Shown here piece after piece: positions 54,133 to 63,774 of a stretch of 64,000 nucleotides of DNA (its first letter is position 1; every line of letters begins with the position of its first letter). This stretch comes from Xanthomarina sp035306605. Its GTDB lineage: Bacteria; Bacteroidota; Bacteroidia; Flavobacteriales; Flavobacteriaceae. The DNA lies in the NCBI GenBank assembly GCA_035306605.1, contig DATGNR010000029.1. One strand, 5' to 3'. A program made the translations under genes and the position numbers. The notes below the pieces were generated by a model, which saw only the letters and a list, made by a program, of their open reading frames with translations, was not told the DNA's origin and ran no database searches.

Positions 54133-56979
54133 TTATTTCAATTTCTTTTTTACTTCTACCTCATGGTAAGCCTCAATTATATCGCCTTCTTTAATGTCGT
54201 TATAATTTTTAATTTGCATACCACAATCGTATCCTTTAGCTACTTCTTTCACATCGTCTTTAAAACGTTTTAATGAACTAAGTTCACCAGTGTAAATTAC
54301 AACACCGTCACGGATTAAACGAACTCCAGAGTTTCTAAATATTTTACCAGTTAACACCATACAACCAGCAATACTTCCAATTTTAGATACTTTAAAGATT
54401 TCTCTAATTTCTGCTGTACCTGTAATCTCTTCTTTAAGCTCTGGAGATAACATACCTTCCATAGCATCTTTCAGATCGTTGATAGCATCGTAGATAATAG
54501 AATACATTCTGATATCGATTTCTTCCTTATCTGCAATTTGACGTGCATTACCCATTGGTCTTACGTTAAATCCAATAATAATGGCATCAGAGGCAGTTGC
54601 TAATAACACATCACTTTCGGTAATTGGTCCAACTCCTTTATGAATGATGTTTACTTGAATTTCTTCAGTTGATAAATTCTGGAATGAATCTGTTAATGCT
54701 TCAACAGAACCATCCACATCACCTTTCAGTATAATGTTTAACTCTTGGAAATCTCCAAGTGCAATACGTCTTCCAATTTCATCTAAAGTAATATGACGTT
54801 GTGTTCTAACAGACTGCTCACGTTGTAACTGTGTACGTTTGGTTGCAATTTGTCTTGCTTCACGTTCGTCTGCAAACACATTAAACTTATCACCTGCTTG
54901 TGGTGCTCCATCTAGACCTAAAATAGATACAGGGGTTGATGGTCCAGCGGCAACAATTTCTTTGCCACGCTCGTCGTGCATCGCTTTAACTTTACCACTG
55001 TGTTTACCAGCAAGCACGTAGTCTCCTACTCGTAAAGTTCCTGCTTGTACTAATATAGTTGATACATAGCCTCGTCCTTTATCTAAAAAGGCTTCGACAA
55101 CAGTTCCTTCTGCTGCTTTATTTGGATTTGCTTTAAGATCTAATAATTCAGCCTCAAGCAATACTTTTTCTAATAATTCTTTTACCCCAGTTCCCATTTT
55201 TGCTGAGATATCGTGTGACTGGATTTTCCCTCCCCAATCTTCAACCAACAAGTTCATATTTGCAAGTCCTTCTTTAATCTTATCAGGATTTGCAGTTGGT
55301 CTATCTATTTTGTTGATAGCAAAAACTATTGGCACTCCAGCAGCCTGAGCGTGTGCTATAGCTTCCTTCGTTTGTGGCATGATATCGTCATCGGCTGCTA
55401 CTACAATAATAGCAATATCTGTAACTTGAGCTCCACGAGCACGCATGGCCGTAAAGGCTTCGTGACCAGGAGTATCTAAGAAGGCCATTTTTTGACCATT
55501 TTCTAATTGTACACCATAAGCTCCAATATGCTGAGTAATTCCACCTGACTCACCTGCAATTACATTTTCTTTACGGATGTTATCCAATAAAGATGTTTTA
55601 CCGTGATCCACGTGACCCATTACCGTAACAATTGGTGCGCGTTCAACTAAATCTTCTGGTTTGTCTTCAACTTTTTCAATGGCATCTTCAATACCTGTAT
55701 CAACAAACTCTACCTCGAAACCAAATTCTTCAGCTACAATACTTAATGTTTCTGCATCCAAACGTTGGTTCATGGTAACCATCATTCCAAGCGACATACA
55801 TGCTGAAATAATTTGTGTTACGGGAACGTCCATCATCGTAGACATTTCACTTGCAGTAACAAATTCTGTTACTTTTATAATTTTACTTTCAGCAGCTTCG
55901 GCTTGTTGATCTTTAGCTGTTTGTTCTCTATGTAGATCTCTTTTGTCTCTACGATATTTAGCACCTTTTCCTCTACTAGATTTACCCTGTAGTTTCTCTA
56001 AGGTTTCACGTATTTGTTTTTGTACATCCTCCTCACTAGGCTCTTCTTTAACAGTCGTCCTTCTGCCTTTAGCGGCACCAGGTTTTCCTTTAAATCTATC
56101 GTTTCCTCCTCTTGCAGTTGTAGTAGAAGCCGCACCTCCAGTACCTGGAGCTCCCGCTTTACTAATTCTGCGTCGTTTTTTCTTATTAGCGAGTCCAGCC
56201 TTATCAGCTTTCTTCTTATCGTCAACTTTCTTCTTAGGTTTATTGAACTGAGATAAATCGATTTTCTCTCCAGCAATTTTTGGACCTGAAAGTTTTTGGT
56301 ATTGAGTTTCTAATTTCACCTCTTCTATTGGTGCATCAGGATCTCTAGGAGCTTCTTTTTTTGGTTCCGGCTTTTTAGTTTCAACCTTTACGGGTTCAAC
56401 TTTTGTCGTCTCGGTTTTCTTTGAGCTTTCTACCTTTGGTTTTTCGGTAGGTTTCTCTACTTCCTTTTCAGGTGTTTTTTCAACTACTTGCTCTTTAGGT
56501 TTTTCAGGTGCTTTTTCGGCAACTTTCTCAGCGACTTTTTCAACTGGCTTCTCAACTTTAACCTCTTCTTCTTTTTTAGCAGGAGCTTCAACAGCCTTTT
56601 TCTTTGGCTCCAAGTCAATTTTTCCAACTTGTTTTGTACCTGCTAAAGTAGCTTTAGCTTTTACAACTTCGGCTTCTTTGGCTCTAGCCTCAGCCTCCCT
56701 TTTCGCTCTTGCTTGCTCTCTTTCTTCAAGCTCACGTTCACGCTGTTCCTTCAAGGCTTCTTTTTCCTTTTGCTTAGCCTCACTAACTTCTTGAGACGCC
56801 ATTTTTTTGTTGGCATCTGTTTGAAATTCGTCGGAAAGAACTTGGTAAACCTCGTTTGAAATCTTTGTAGTTGGACGTTTCTCTATCTCAACACCTTTGG
56901 AATCCAAGAATTCCACGGCGCGGTCTAAAGAAATATTCAACTCGCGTAATACTTTATTTAATCTAATTGTTTCAGCCAT
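54133..56979 (-). CDS. infB: Translation initiation factor IF-2
   Basis: GTPase that places initiator tRNA on the ribosome, 948 aa. The N-terminal IF2-N domain (about residues 1-55) is followed by a long Lys/Glu/Pro/Ala-rich low-complexity region (about 60-330), then a second IF2-N-like segment (about 370-425) and the G domain with GHVDHGKTS (about 454-462), DTPGHEAF and NKIDRP, then domains II-IV. It ends the rimP-nusA-infB operon, 28 bases after nusA. Confidence 0.97.
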   Translation of the reverse strand: MAETIRLNKVLRELNISLDRAVEFLDSKGVEIEKRPTTKISNEVYQVLSDEFQTDANKKMASQEVSEAKQKEKEALKEQRERELEEREQARAKREAEARAKEAEVVKAKATLAGTKQVGKIDLEPKKKAVEAPAKKEEEVKVEKPVEKVAEKVAEKAPEKPKEQVVEKTPEKEVEKPTEKPKVESSKKTETTKVEPVKVETKKPEPKKEAPRDPDAPIEEVKLETQYQKLSGPKIAGEKIDLSQFNKPKKKVDDKKKADKAGLANKKKRRRISKAGAPGTGGAASTTTARGGNDRFKGKPGAAKGRRTTVKEEPSEEDVQKQIRETLEKLQGKSSRGKGAKYRRDKRDLHREQTAKDQQAEAAESKIIKVTEFVTASEMSTMMDVPVTQIISACMSLGMMVTMNQRLDAETLSIVAEEFGFEVEFVDTGIEDAIEKVEDKPEDLVERAPIVTVMGHVDHGKTSLLDNIRKENVIAGESGGITQHIGAYGVQLENGQKMAFLDTPGHEAFTAMRARGAQVTDIAIIVVAADDDIMPQTKEAIAHAQAAGVPIVFAINKIDRPTANPDKIKEGLANMNLLVEDWGGKIQSHDISAKMGTGVKELLEKVLLEAELLDLKANPNKAAEGTVVEAFLDKGRGYVSTILVQAGTLRVGDYVLAGKHSGKVKAMHDERGKEIVAAGPSTPVSILGLDGAPQAGDKFNVFADEREARQIATKRTQLQREQSVRTQRHITLDEIGRRIALGDFQELNIILKGDVDGSVEALTDSFQNLSTEEIQVNIIHKGVGPITESDVLLATASDAIIIGFNVRPMGNARQIADKEEIDIRMYSIIYDAINDLKDAMEGMLSPELKEEITGTAEIREIFKVSKIGSIAGCMVLTGKIFRNSGVRLIRDGVVIYTGELSSLKRFKDDVKEVAKGYDCGMQIKNYNDIKEGDIIEAYHEVEVKKKLK

Positions 56980-57007
56980 AAATCGCTTTAATATAACCTA
57001 AAAATTG

Positions 57008-58240
57008 TTATTCTTCAAATTCTTCTCTAAGAATTCTAATAACATCTAAAATTGTTTCTTCTTCTAAATCTGTTCTCTTTACTAAATCTGCCACTTCTTG
57101 TTCTAGGATGCTTTTGGCAGTGTCTAAACCAGCTTTGCTAAACTCAGCAATAATCCAGCTTTCTATTTCGTCTGTGAATTCAGATAACTCCACATCTTCT
57201 TCAGCACCTTCTCTAAACACATCAATTTCGTAACCAGTCAGTTGTCCGGCTAAACGAATATTGTGTCCTCCACGTCCAATTGCTTTACTAACTTCCTCAG
57301 GTTTTAAAATAGCTTCGGCACGTTTATTCTCTTCATCTATTTTAACAGAAGTTACACGAGCAGGGCTTAGAGCTCTAGTAATATACAACTGTAAGTTGGT
57401 TGTATAATTAATTACATCTATATTTTCGTTCCCAAGTTCACGTACTATTCCATGAATTCTAGAACCTTTCATTCCTACACAAGCTCCTACAGGATCTATT
57501 CTGTCATCATAAGAATCTACGGCTACTTTTGCTTTTTCACCTGGAATTCTAACTACTTTTTTAATGGTAATCAATCCGTCGAATACTTCTGGGATTTCTT
57601 GTTCGAATAATTTCTCTAAGAAAATTGGAGAAGTACGAGACATTATAATTGTAGGCTTATTTCCTTTTAACTCTACACTTTCAACAATTCCACGAACATT
57701 ATCTCCTTTTCTAAAAAAGTCTGAAGGAATTTGTTTTTCCTTAGGTAGTATAATTTCGTTACCATCATCATCTAATAGAATAACAGCTCTGTGACGTATA
57801 TGATGCACTTCGGCTGTATAAATCTCTCCGATTTGATCTTTAAATTGCTTATAAATATTTGTATTATCGTGTTCGTGTATTTTTGAAATTAAATTTTGTC
57901 TTAATGCTAAAATAGAACGACGTCCTAAGTCGATTAACTTCACTTCTTCCGACACATCCTCACCTACTTCGAAGTCTGGCTCAATTTTGCGTGCTGCTGA
58001 TAAAGATATTTCTTGATTTGGATCTTCAACTTCACCATCAGCAACCACAACTCTATTTCTCCATATTTCTAAATCGCCTTTATCAGGGTTTATAATTATA
58101 TCAAAATTGTCGTCGTCTCCAAATTTCTTTTTTAGGGCATTTCTAAACACATCTTCAAGAATCGCCATTAACGTTACACGATCAATAAATTTGTCGTCTT
58201 TGAATTCTGAAAACGATTCAATTAACGCAAGATTTTCCAT
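57008..58240 (-). CDS. nusA: Transcription termination/antitermination factor NusA
   Basis: RNA polymerase-associated factor that modulates pausing, termination and antitermination. The 410 aa protein has the N-terminal polymerase-binding domain (about residues 1-125), an S1 domain (about 130-195) and two KH domains (about 200-340, with VGACVGMKGSRI and AIGRGGHNIRLA). The C-terminal acidic repeats of the E. coli form are replaced by a short acidic tail. It lies 12 bases after rimP. In E. coli NusA controls its own operon by termination, which makes the hairpin before rimP noteworthy. Confidence 0.96.
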   Translation of the reverse strand: MENLALIESFSEFKDDKFIDRVTLMAILEDVFRNALKKKFGDDDNFDIIINPDKGDLEIWRNRVVVADGEVEDPNQEISLSAARKIEPDFEVGEDVSEEVKLIDLGRRSILALRQNLISKIHEHDNTNIYKQFKDQIGEIYTAEVHHIRHRAVILLDDDGNEIILPKEKQIPSDFFRKGDNVRGIVESVELKGNKPTIIMSRTSPIFLEKLFEQEIPEVFDGLITIKKVVRIPGEKAKVAVDSYDDRIDPVGACVGMKGSRIHGIVRELGNENIDVINYTTNLQLYITRALSPARVTSVKIDEENKRAEAILKPEEVSKAIGRGGHNIRLAGQLTGYEIDVFREGAEEDVELSEFTDEIESWIIAEFSKAGLDTAKSILEQEVADLVKRTDLEEETILDVIRILREEFEE

Positions 58241-58252
58241 ATCTTTTTTGAA

Positions 58253-58714
58253 TTAAAATTTTATCATAACTTTTGCTTCAACTATATCTTTATAGGCTAT
58301 TTCTGCCTTATTCTGTACAGTAACCTTCCCCTTACCAACCGGTTTAGGTTCTCTAGATTCCCACTGTACAACAATATGATTGTCTGTTGCGTCTAAAAGA
58401 TCTGCTTCTATAACTTTATCGTTAGTTTTAATTTCTAAAGTTCTACCAACATTTTTTTTATACTGTCTTACATTCACCAAAGGAGACGTTGCTCCTGCAG
58501 AGGCTACTTCTAAAGAAAAATCTTGTTCTTCTCTATCTAAATTATGTTCTATGGCACGACTAACAAACATACAGTCTTCCACGGTAACTCCAGTATCCCC
58601 ATCAATGACAATCTTTATACTATTGTCTTCTGAAATAGTCAGGTCGATTAAAAACAAATGTTGTTTTTCTTCTAAACCTTCTTTTAATAAATTTTCGACA
58701 GTTGTTCTAAACAT
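58253..58714 (-). CDS. rimP: Ribosome maturation factor RimP
   Basis: Assembly factor for the 30S subunit, 153 aa, first gene of rimP-nusA-infB. The family motifs are the IVIDGDTGVTVEDCMFVSRAIE segment (about residues 34-55), the YSLEVASAG-like FSLEVASAGATSPL (about 66-79) and the C-terminal SH3-like beta domain. A consensus promoter lies about 60-90 bases upstream and a compact terminator hairpin sits between promoter and start codon. Confidence 0.94.
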   Translation of the reverse strand: MFRTTVENLLKEGLEEKQHLFLIDLTISEDNSIKIVIDGDTGVTVEDCMFVSRAIEHNLDREEQDFSLEVASAGATSPLVNVRQYKKNVGRTLEIKTNDKVIEADLLDATDNHIVVQWESREPKPVGKGKVTVQNKAEIAYKDIVEAKVMIKF

Positions 58715-58724
58715 TTCTTGGTAT

Positions 58725-58750
58725 AAAAAGAGGGGACTTTACGTCCCCTC
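58725..58750 (-). terminator. Leader terminator/attenuator candidate before rimP
   Basis: On the minus strand GAGGGGAC and GTCCCCTC form an 8-bp GC-rich stem with a 5-base loop, followed by five T. It lies between the promoter and the rimP ATG, ending 11 bases before it, so some transcripts may stop here. No T-run follows on the plus strand. Confidence 0.65.
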
Positions 58751-58775
58751 ATATCTCTTAATTCTTACAACGGTG

Positions 58776-58804
58776 CAAATATACAATTTTTTATTGAAAT
58801 ACAA
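58776..58804 (-). promoter_or_regulatory. Promoter of the rimP-nusA-infB operon
   Basis: Minus strand TTG (58804-58802), 18 bases, then TATATTTG (58783-58776), a full consensus match. The predicted start is near 58770, giving a leader of about 55 bases that contains the hairpin at 58725-58750. Confidence 0.7.
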
Positions 58805-58814
58805 TGCAAATTAG

Positions 58815-59233
58815 GCACTTTCATAATTAAACGAAATATTTACTTCTTCATAAGCCGTATTGCCTCGCTCCATTATACCACTGATTATTAACTTTAAACA
58901 AGCGCAGCTTTATTTAAGCGTTTACACACGGGTTGATCAGTTTGGTTTTACAATTAAATTAATCATCCAAGGCATAACACCTCGTTTTTAAGTGGTCATT
59001 AAACCACTAAAAAACAAGGTTTTCTAGTTTAAACACCTTCTGAAATCCATAAAACCAAAAGTCCGTTTATTAGCAATTAACTTAAGTTTCTTTTAGGACA
59101 CGTTAGCCGATTCCAATTAGTAATTACCTTTAGTTTTTTTCAATCCTACATAATAACTCCAATTGGACTTCTCAATATAGTTTTATTTTCTTATTTTTAA
59201 AGAACCAATTTTCAAAAAACCTAAAAACCAACC
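58815..59233. other. Long non-coding region between rimP promoter and the usp gene
   Basis: 419 bases with no plausible gene on either strand. An imperfect hairpin of 40 bases (58980-59019) pairs CCT.GTTTTT.AGTGGT with ACCACT.AAAAAC.AGG, with two mismatches in a 17-bp stem and loop CATTAA; no T-run follows it. No full TTG/TAnnTTTG promoter for the usp gene is visible. Confidence 0.5.
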
Positions 59234-60058
59234 ATGAAAAAAATCCTTGTACCCACAGATTTCTCAACAGAAGCTGAAAACGCTCTAAAAGTAGCTGCAC
59301 AATTAGCCAAAAGATATGATGGTGAGATTTACTTAATTCACCTATTAGAACTTCCATTAACTCAAATAGACGCTCTTAGTCAGCAAAGCGAATTGCCTGA
59401 AGCCATGTTTTTCATGAAGTTGGCACACAAAAAATTCAAAGAGATATTAGCTAAAGATTATCTAAAAGGCATTAAAGTTCATGATATAGTTGATTTCAAC
59501 CAATCTTTCACCGGAATTTCTAAAATAGCCAAAGAAAAAGGTGCCGATTTAATAGTTATGGGATCTCACGGCGCTAGCGGATTTAAAGAAATGTTTATTG
59601 GTTCCAATACTGAAAAAGTAGTTAGAACAGCAGACGTACCAGTACTAGTTATTAAAAATGAACACAAGAACTTTGCCCTTCATGATATCGTTTTTGCATC
59701 GGACTTTAAAAAAGACAGTAAAGAAACATATAGACAAGCCACAGAATTAGCAAAAGCATTCCATGCCAAATTACATTTGCTATTGGTTAATACAGCAAGC
59801 AACTTTACTACCACTACAGAAGCCAAAGCCAGAATCTTAGATTTTATTGCTGATTATGACTATAAGAATTACACTATTAATATATTTAACGACGAAAACG
59901 TAGAACAAGGCATTTTAAATTTCTCTCATATTATTAGTGCCGACTTAATTGGAATAAGCACCCATGGCAGACAAGGCATTGCTCACTTTTTAAACGGCAG
60001 CATTAGTGAGGACTTGGTTAACCACGCAAATAGACCGGTAATAACTTTTAAAATATAA
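59234..60058 (+). CDS. Tandem-domain universal stress protein (UspA family)
   Basis: Cytoplasmic stress protein of 274 aa made of two Usp domains (about residues 1-143 and 148-274). The first has the start MKKILVPTDFSTEAENAL and the ATP-binding pattern G-x2-G-x9-GS (GSHGASGFKEMFIGS). In the second, the matching segment STHGRQGIAHFLNGS has Ser at the first Gly, so nucleotide binding there may be weakened. It is transcribed away from rimP and closed by a strong terminator. Role under stress is inferred from the family. Confidence 0.93.
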   Translation: MKKILVPTDFSTEAENALKVAAQLAKRYDGEIYLIHLLELPLTQIDALSQQSELPEAMFFMKLAHKKFKEILAKDYLKGIKVHDIVDFNQSFTGISKIAKEKGADLIVMGSHGASGFKEMFIGSNTEKVVRTADVPVLVIKNEHKNFALHDIVFASDFKKDSKETYRQATELAKAFHAKLHLLLVNTASNFTTTTEAKARILDFIADYDYKNYTINIFNDENVEQGILNFSHIISADLIGISTHGRQGIAHFLNGSISEDLVNHANRPVITFKI

Positions 60059-60073
60059 AATACACTAAGCAAC

Positions 60074-60109
60074 AACAAAGCCTTTCAATTAATTTTGAAA
60101 GGCTTTGTT
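60074..60109 (+). terminator. Terminator after the usp gene
   Basis: AACAAAGCCTTTCAA and TTGAAAGGCTTTGTT form a perfect 15-bp stem with a 6-base loop, 15 bases after the stop. The trailing T-run is short. Confidence 0.75.
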
Positions 60110-60188
60110 GTCTATACTGCAATTCATCGTCATGACTCACTTTCCCATAAACCAGATTTAACCAATTACAACTATGATTAAAAACAAA

Positions 60189-60218
60189 AAATCCCAATCA
60201 AATAAATGATTGGGATTT
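60189..60218 (-). terminator. Terminator after tRNA-Gln
   Basis: AAATCCCAATCA and TGATTGGGATTT form a perfect 12-bp stem with a 6-base loop; T-rich sequence follows on the minus strand. It lies 11 bases beyond the tRNA. Confidence 0.85.
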
Positions 60219-60229
60219 CAACTTTACAG

Positions 60230-60302
60230 TTGGCCTACTAGGGCTCGAACCTAGACTCTTCTGGACCAAAACCAGACGTGTTGCCAGTTACACCATAGGC
60301 CA
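60230..60302 (-). tRNA. tRNA-Gln (anticodon TTG)
   Basis: Minus strand. The 7-bp acceptor stem pairs TGGCCTA with TAGGCCA; the anticodon stem TCTGG/CCAGA encloses the loop TTTTGGT, giving anticodon TTG; the T arm has the GGTTCGAGCC core. CCA is not encoded. A good promoter lies upstream and a terminator downstream, so it is a single-gene transcript. Confidence 0.95.
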
Positions 60303-60319
60303 TAGCGCAATTGAGTTTG

Positions 60320-60349
60320 CAAATTTAAAACAAACTTTGATTTGTACAA
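60320..60349 (-). promoter_or_regulatory. Promoter of tRNA-Gln
   Basis: Minus strand TTG (60349-60347), 19 bases, then TAAATTTG (60327-60320), a full TTG...TAnnTTTG match. The predicted start lies about 10 bases before the tRNA. Confidence 0.7.
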
Positions 60350-60453
60350 GTGTTTTTTGAAAAAAATTTTCAATTAATATATAACGTTTCCTTAAAACCA
60401 TTTCTGATAACATATTTATTGTTAAATTCGCCTCGTTAACAAACATAGAATCT

Positions 60454-63400
60454 ATGACACATTTAAGCTTTAAAAAATGGAATACCTTATTAGGTTGGTT
60501 CTCCTTTTTAATTGCATTAGTAACTTACAGCTTAACAGTAGAACCTACGGTAAGCTTTTGGGATGCTGGAGAGTACATCTTAACCTCTTCAAAACTACAG
60601 GTTGGTCATCCCCCAGGAGCGCCACTTTTTCAAATGTTTGGTGCATTCTTTTCTGTGTTTGCCATGGAACAAAGCCAAATAGGTTTATTCATGAATTTAA
60701 TGAGTGCCGTATCAAGTGCATTTACTATTCTATTTATGTTTTGGACCATCTCTTTACTGTTAACAAAATTGGTAAAGATGAATGGTGAATTCACCCAAAG
60801 CAAAAAAATAGCTGTGCTTGGATCTGCTTTTGTTGGAAGTTTAGCTTTTACTTTTACCGATTCGTTTTGGTTTAATGCCGTAGAAACTGAAGTTTACGCC
60901 ATGGCCACCTTAATTATGGCTGTGTTGTTTTATTTAGGCTTACGTTGGGAAAAAGACATGGACAAGCCTCGTGGGAATAAGTGGCTTATTCTTATTTCCT
61001 TTATAATTGGACTTTCATTTGGAGTTCACTTTATGGGACTTTTAACTATTCCTGCTATTGGATTAATCTACTTCTTTAAAAACTACAAAACGGTTACTGT
61101 AAAGAATTTCATTATAGCTAATGTTGTTTCGGCAGCCATATTATTGTTCATCTTTAAATTGCTTCTACCAAACGCATTGAAATTCTTTAGTGCCTTTGAA
61201 ATATTTTTCGTGAACTCCGTTGGCTTACCTTTTAACTCAGGGACAGTTATAGCAGGACTACTAGTAATTGCGGCATTCTATTTTGGAATAAAATATACAC
61301 ATCAAAAAAACTACAAACATTTAAATACTGGAATTTTATGTTTGATGTTTATTTTCATCGGGTTCTCATCATGGTTAATGTTACCAATCCGTGCTAACGC
61401 CAATGTGGTGGTTAACGAAAATAACCCATCAGATGCTAGAGAACTTTTAGCGTATTACAATTTAGAACAATATCCTGAAACACACTTGTTTTATGGCCCC
61501 CTGTTTACCGATCAATATTCTGGTTTAGATGCAAACGAACCTTATATTGACGATAAACCAAACTACGAAAAAGATTATAAAACTGGAAAATACGTTATTA
61601 TTAACGATTGGAAAAACGCCAAACAAAACTACAATCACGAACACGCTTCCATTCTTCCTCGTATGTGGAGTCAGGAAAATGCAGTTAATTATATGCTATT
61701 TTCTGGATACTTAGATTTTAGATTAAAACCTGAATACCAAATGGAAAACGAATTGCGCACCATGGTTTCAGAATTTAAAACCGACGTTCAGAAAGGATTA
61801 GTAGATTATGAAGATTATCATGCCTTTTTAAAGCAATTTGGACAATATATTACCGTTGAAAAACCATCTTTAGGAAGCAATATATCTTATTTGTTAGAAT
61901 ACCAATTAGGGTACATGTATTGGAGGTACTTTTTATGGAATTTTGTTGGAAAACAAGACGACATACAAGGAAGATATGATAATCATGGTAATTGGTTAAG
62001 CGGTATAAAACCAATTGACGAATGGCACCTAGGTTTTTCGCAAGATAATTTACCTAGCGATGTGAAAAACAATAAAGGTAGAAACACATACTACTTTTTA
62101 CCTTTAATTTTAGGACTGTTTGGATTGTTCTTTTTATTTAACAGAGATAAGAAAACTTTCTGGACGATGTTGGTATTCTTCTTATTTACAGGAATAGCTA
62201 TCCAATTTTACACCAATGTAAGACCGTTTGAACCTAGAGAGCGAGATTACTCTGTTGTAGGATCATTTTACGTATTTGCCCTTTGGATTGGATTTGGGGT
62301 TTATGCTATTTTCGATATTTTAAGAAAATATACAACTTCTAATTTTTTAGCACCAGCCATTAGTTTAGTCTGTCTTGTTTTAGTACCAGGAATTTTAGCT
62401 GCCAACAACTGGGACGACCACGACAGATCGGGAAAATATACAGCACAATCCATGGCTAGAAAGTATTTGGATTCTTGTGCTGAAAACGCCATTCTATTCA
62501 CTATTGGAGATAATGATACATTTGCACTATGGTATGCCCAAGAAATAGAAGGTTACAGAACTGATGTTCGAATTATAAACACTAGTTTATTCCAAACAGA
62601 TTGGTATATAGATCAGATGAAACGCAAAGCTTATGAAAGTGATCCGATTCCTTCGCAGCTAACACATGAGCAATATAAATATGGTACCAGAGATTACATC
62701 ATGAAAAGAGAAATCTCTAAGGATACTATGGACATAAAAGATTTTATGAACTTTGTTTCAAGTGAAAATCCTAGAACAAAATTCAAATATATCTTAGAAC
62801 AACAAGGAGAAGATCCTAACTTTTATCCGTCTCAGTTAGTAAACTCGAACTACTTCCCGGTGGAGAACATTCGTGTGCCAGTGAACAAAGAAAATGCCAT
62901 AAAGTATGGTATAGTAAAAGAAAAAGATGCCCATGAGATGGTTGATTATTTAGATGTAAAAATTACTGATAATGCTATCTTCAAAAACCGATTATTAATG
63001 CTAGACATCATAGCTAATAACGATTGGAAACGTCCTATTTATTTTACAGGTGGCGCATTTGGAAATGAAGATTACATTTGGATGAAAGATTACTTACAAC
63101 TTGATGGAATGTGCTATAAGTTAGTACCTATAAAAACTCCGGTTGATAGAGCCAACCCGTTTGATATGGGACGTGTTGATAGTGAGTTAATGTATGAAAA
63201 AGTTGTTAAATGGGGATGGGGAAATAGCGGAAGTCCAGATATTTACCACGATACAGAAACTAGAAAAAACTCAATTACCTATAGAGGAAATTTAGCCCGT
63301 TTAGCTGAACAACTAATCGTAGAAAACAAATTAACAAAAGCTGAAGAAATAGCAGATATTGCTATGGATAATATGCCTGTTGAGTTTTTTGGATACTATA

Positions 63401-63771
63401 CCTTATTAGAGCCATATATTGGAATTTATTACGAAGTAGACTCTAAAGAAAAAGCAGAAAAACTCTTTATGGATGTCTCTAAAAAGTATCAAGAGAATTT
63501 AATTTATTACAGCAAACTAGAGGTTGAAAAACAATACAAGTTGCTTGAAGATATTTTAACCGATATAGAACGCTACAAAGGGATCTTAAATGTTTTACAA
63601 GATTACGACAAGGATTTTTATTCTGAACAAGCCAAAGTATTTACTAATTACTTAAACCTATTTAGTCACTTCTATGAAGGTATGGAAACAGAATCCGTAC
63701 CTCAACCAAATTTGGATAGAGTTCAAGAAATGGAATTAGACAGTTTGTTACTTGACTTAAATAATAATTAA
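60454..63771 (+). CDS. GT117/DUF2723-family membrane glycosyltransferase
   Basis: Polytopic membrane protein of 1105 aa. The N-terminal half (about residues 12-340) has about ten helices with a GT-C-type first loop, SFWDAGEYI (Asp37, Glu40), and LQVGHPPGAPLFQ; further helices lie at about 545-660. The C-terminal half is soluble, probably periplasmic, with helical TPR-like segments. The family (DUF2723) includes human TMEM260, a protein O-mannosyltransferase, so a role in protein O-glycosylation at the periplasmic face is plausible but unproven here. A polysaccharide deacetylase starts 3 bases downstream. Confidence 0.88.
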   Translation: MTHLSFKKWNTLLGWFSFLIALVTYSLTVEPTVSFWDAGEYILTSSKLQVGHPPGAPLFQMFGAFFSVFAMEQSQIGLFMNLMSAVSSAFTILFMFWTISLLLTKLVKMNGEFTQSKKIAVLGSAFVGSLAFTFTDSFWFNAVETEVYAMATLIMAVLFYLGLRWEKDMDKPRGNKWLILISFIIGLSFGVHFMGLLTIPAIGLIYFFKNYKTVTVKNFIIANVVSAAILLFIFKLLLPNALKFFSAFEIFFVNSVGLPFNSGTVIAGLLVIAAFYFGIKYTHQKNYKHLNTGILCLMFIFIGFSSWLMLPIRANANVVVNENNPSDARELLAYYNLEQYPETHLFYGPLFTDQYSGLDANEPYIDDKPNYEKDYKTGKYVIINDWKNAKQNYNHEHASILPRMWSQENAVNYMLFSGYLDFRLKPEYQMENELRTMVSEFKTDVQKGLVDYEDYHAFLKQFGQYITVEKPSLGSNISYLLEYQLGYMYWRYFLWNFVGKQDDIQGRYDNHGNWLSGIKPIDEWHLGFSQDNLPSDVKNNKGRNTYYFLPLILGLFGLFFLFNRDKKTFWTMLVFFLFTGIAIQFYTNVRPFEPRERDYSVVGSFYVFALWIGFGVYAIFDILRKYTTSNFLAPAISLVCLVLVPGILAANNWDDHDRSGKYTAQSMARKYLDSCAENAILFTIGDNDTFALWYAQEIEGYRTDVRIINTSLFQTDWYIDQMKRKAYESDPIPSQLTHEQYKYGTRDYIMKREISKDTMDIKDFMNFVSSENPRTKFKYILEQQGEDPNFYPSQLVNSNYFPVENIRVPVNKENAIKYGIVKEKDAHEMVDYLDVKITDNAIFKNRLLMLDIIANNDWKRPIYFTGGAFGNEDYIWMKDYLQLDGMCYKLVPIKTPVDRANPFDMGRVDSELMYEKVVKWGWGNSGSPDIYHDTETRKNSITYRGNLARLAEQLIVENKLTKAEEIADIAMDNMPVEFFGYYTLLEPYIGIYYEVDSKEKAEKLFMDVSKKYQENLIYYSKLEVEKQYKLLEDILTDIERYKGILNVLQDYDKDFYSEQAKVFTNYLNLFSHFYEGMETESVPQPNLDRVQEMELDSLLLDLNNN

Positions 63772-63774
63772 ATC

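Noticed and set aside
55943..56276. Several frames of 80-102 codons on both strands inside infB
   Set aside because: They lie over the Lys/Glu/Ala-rich low-complexity part of IF-2, whose codon bias leaves other frames open.
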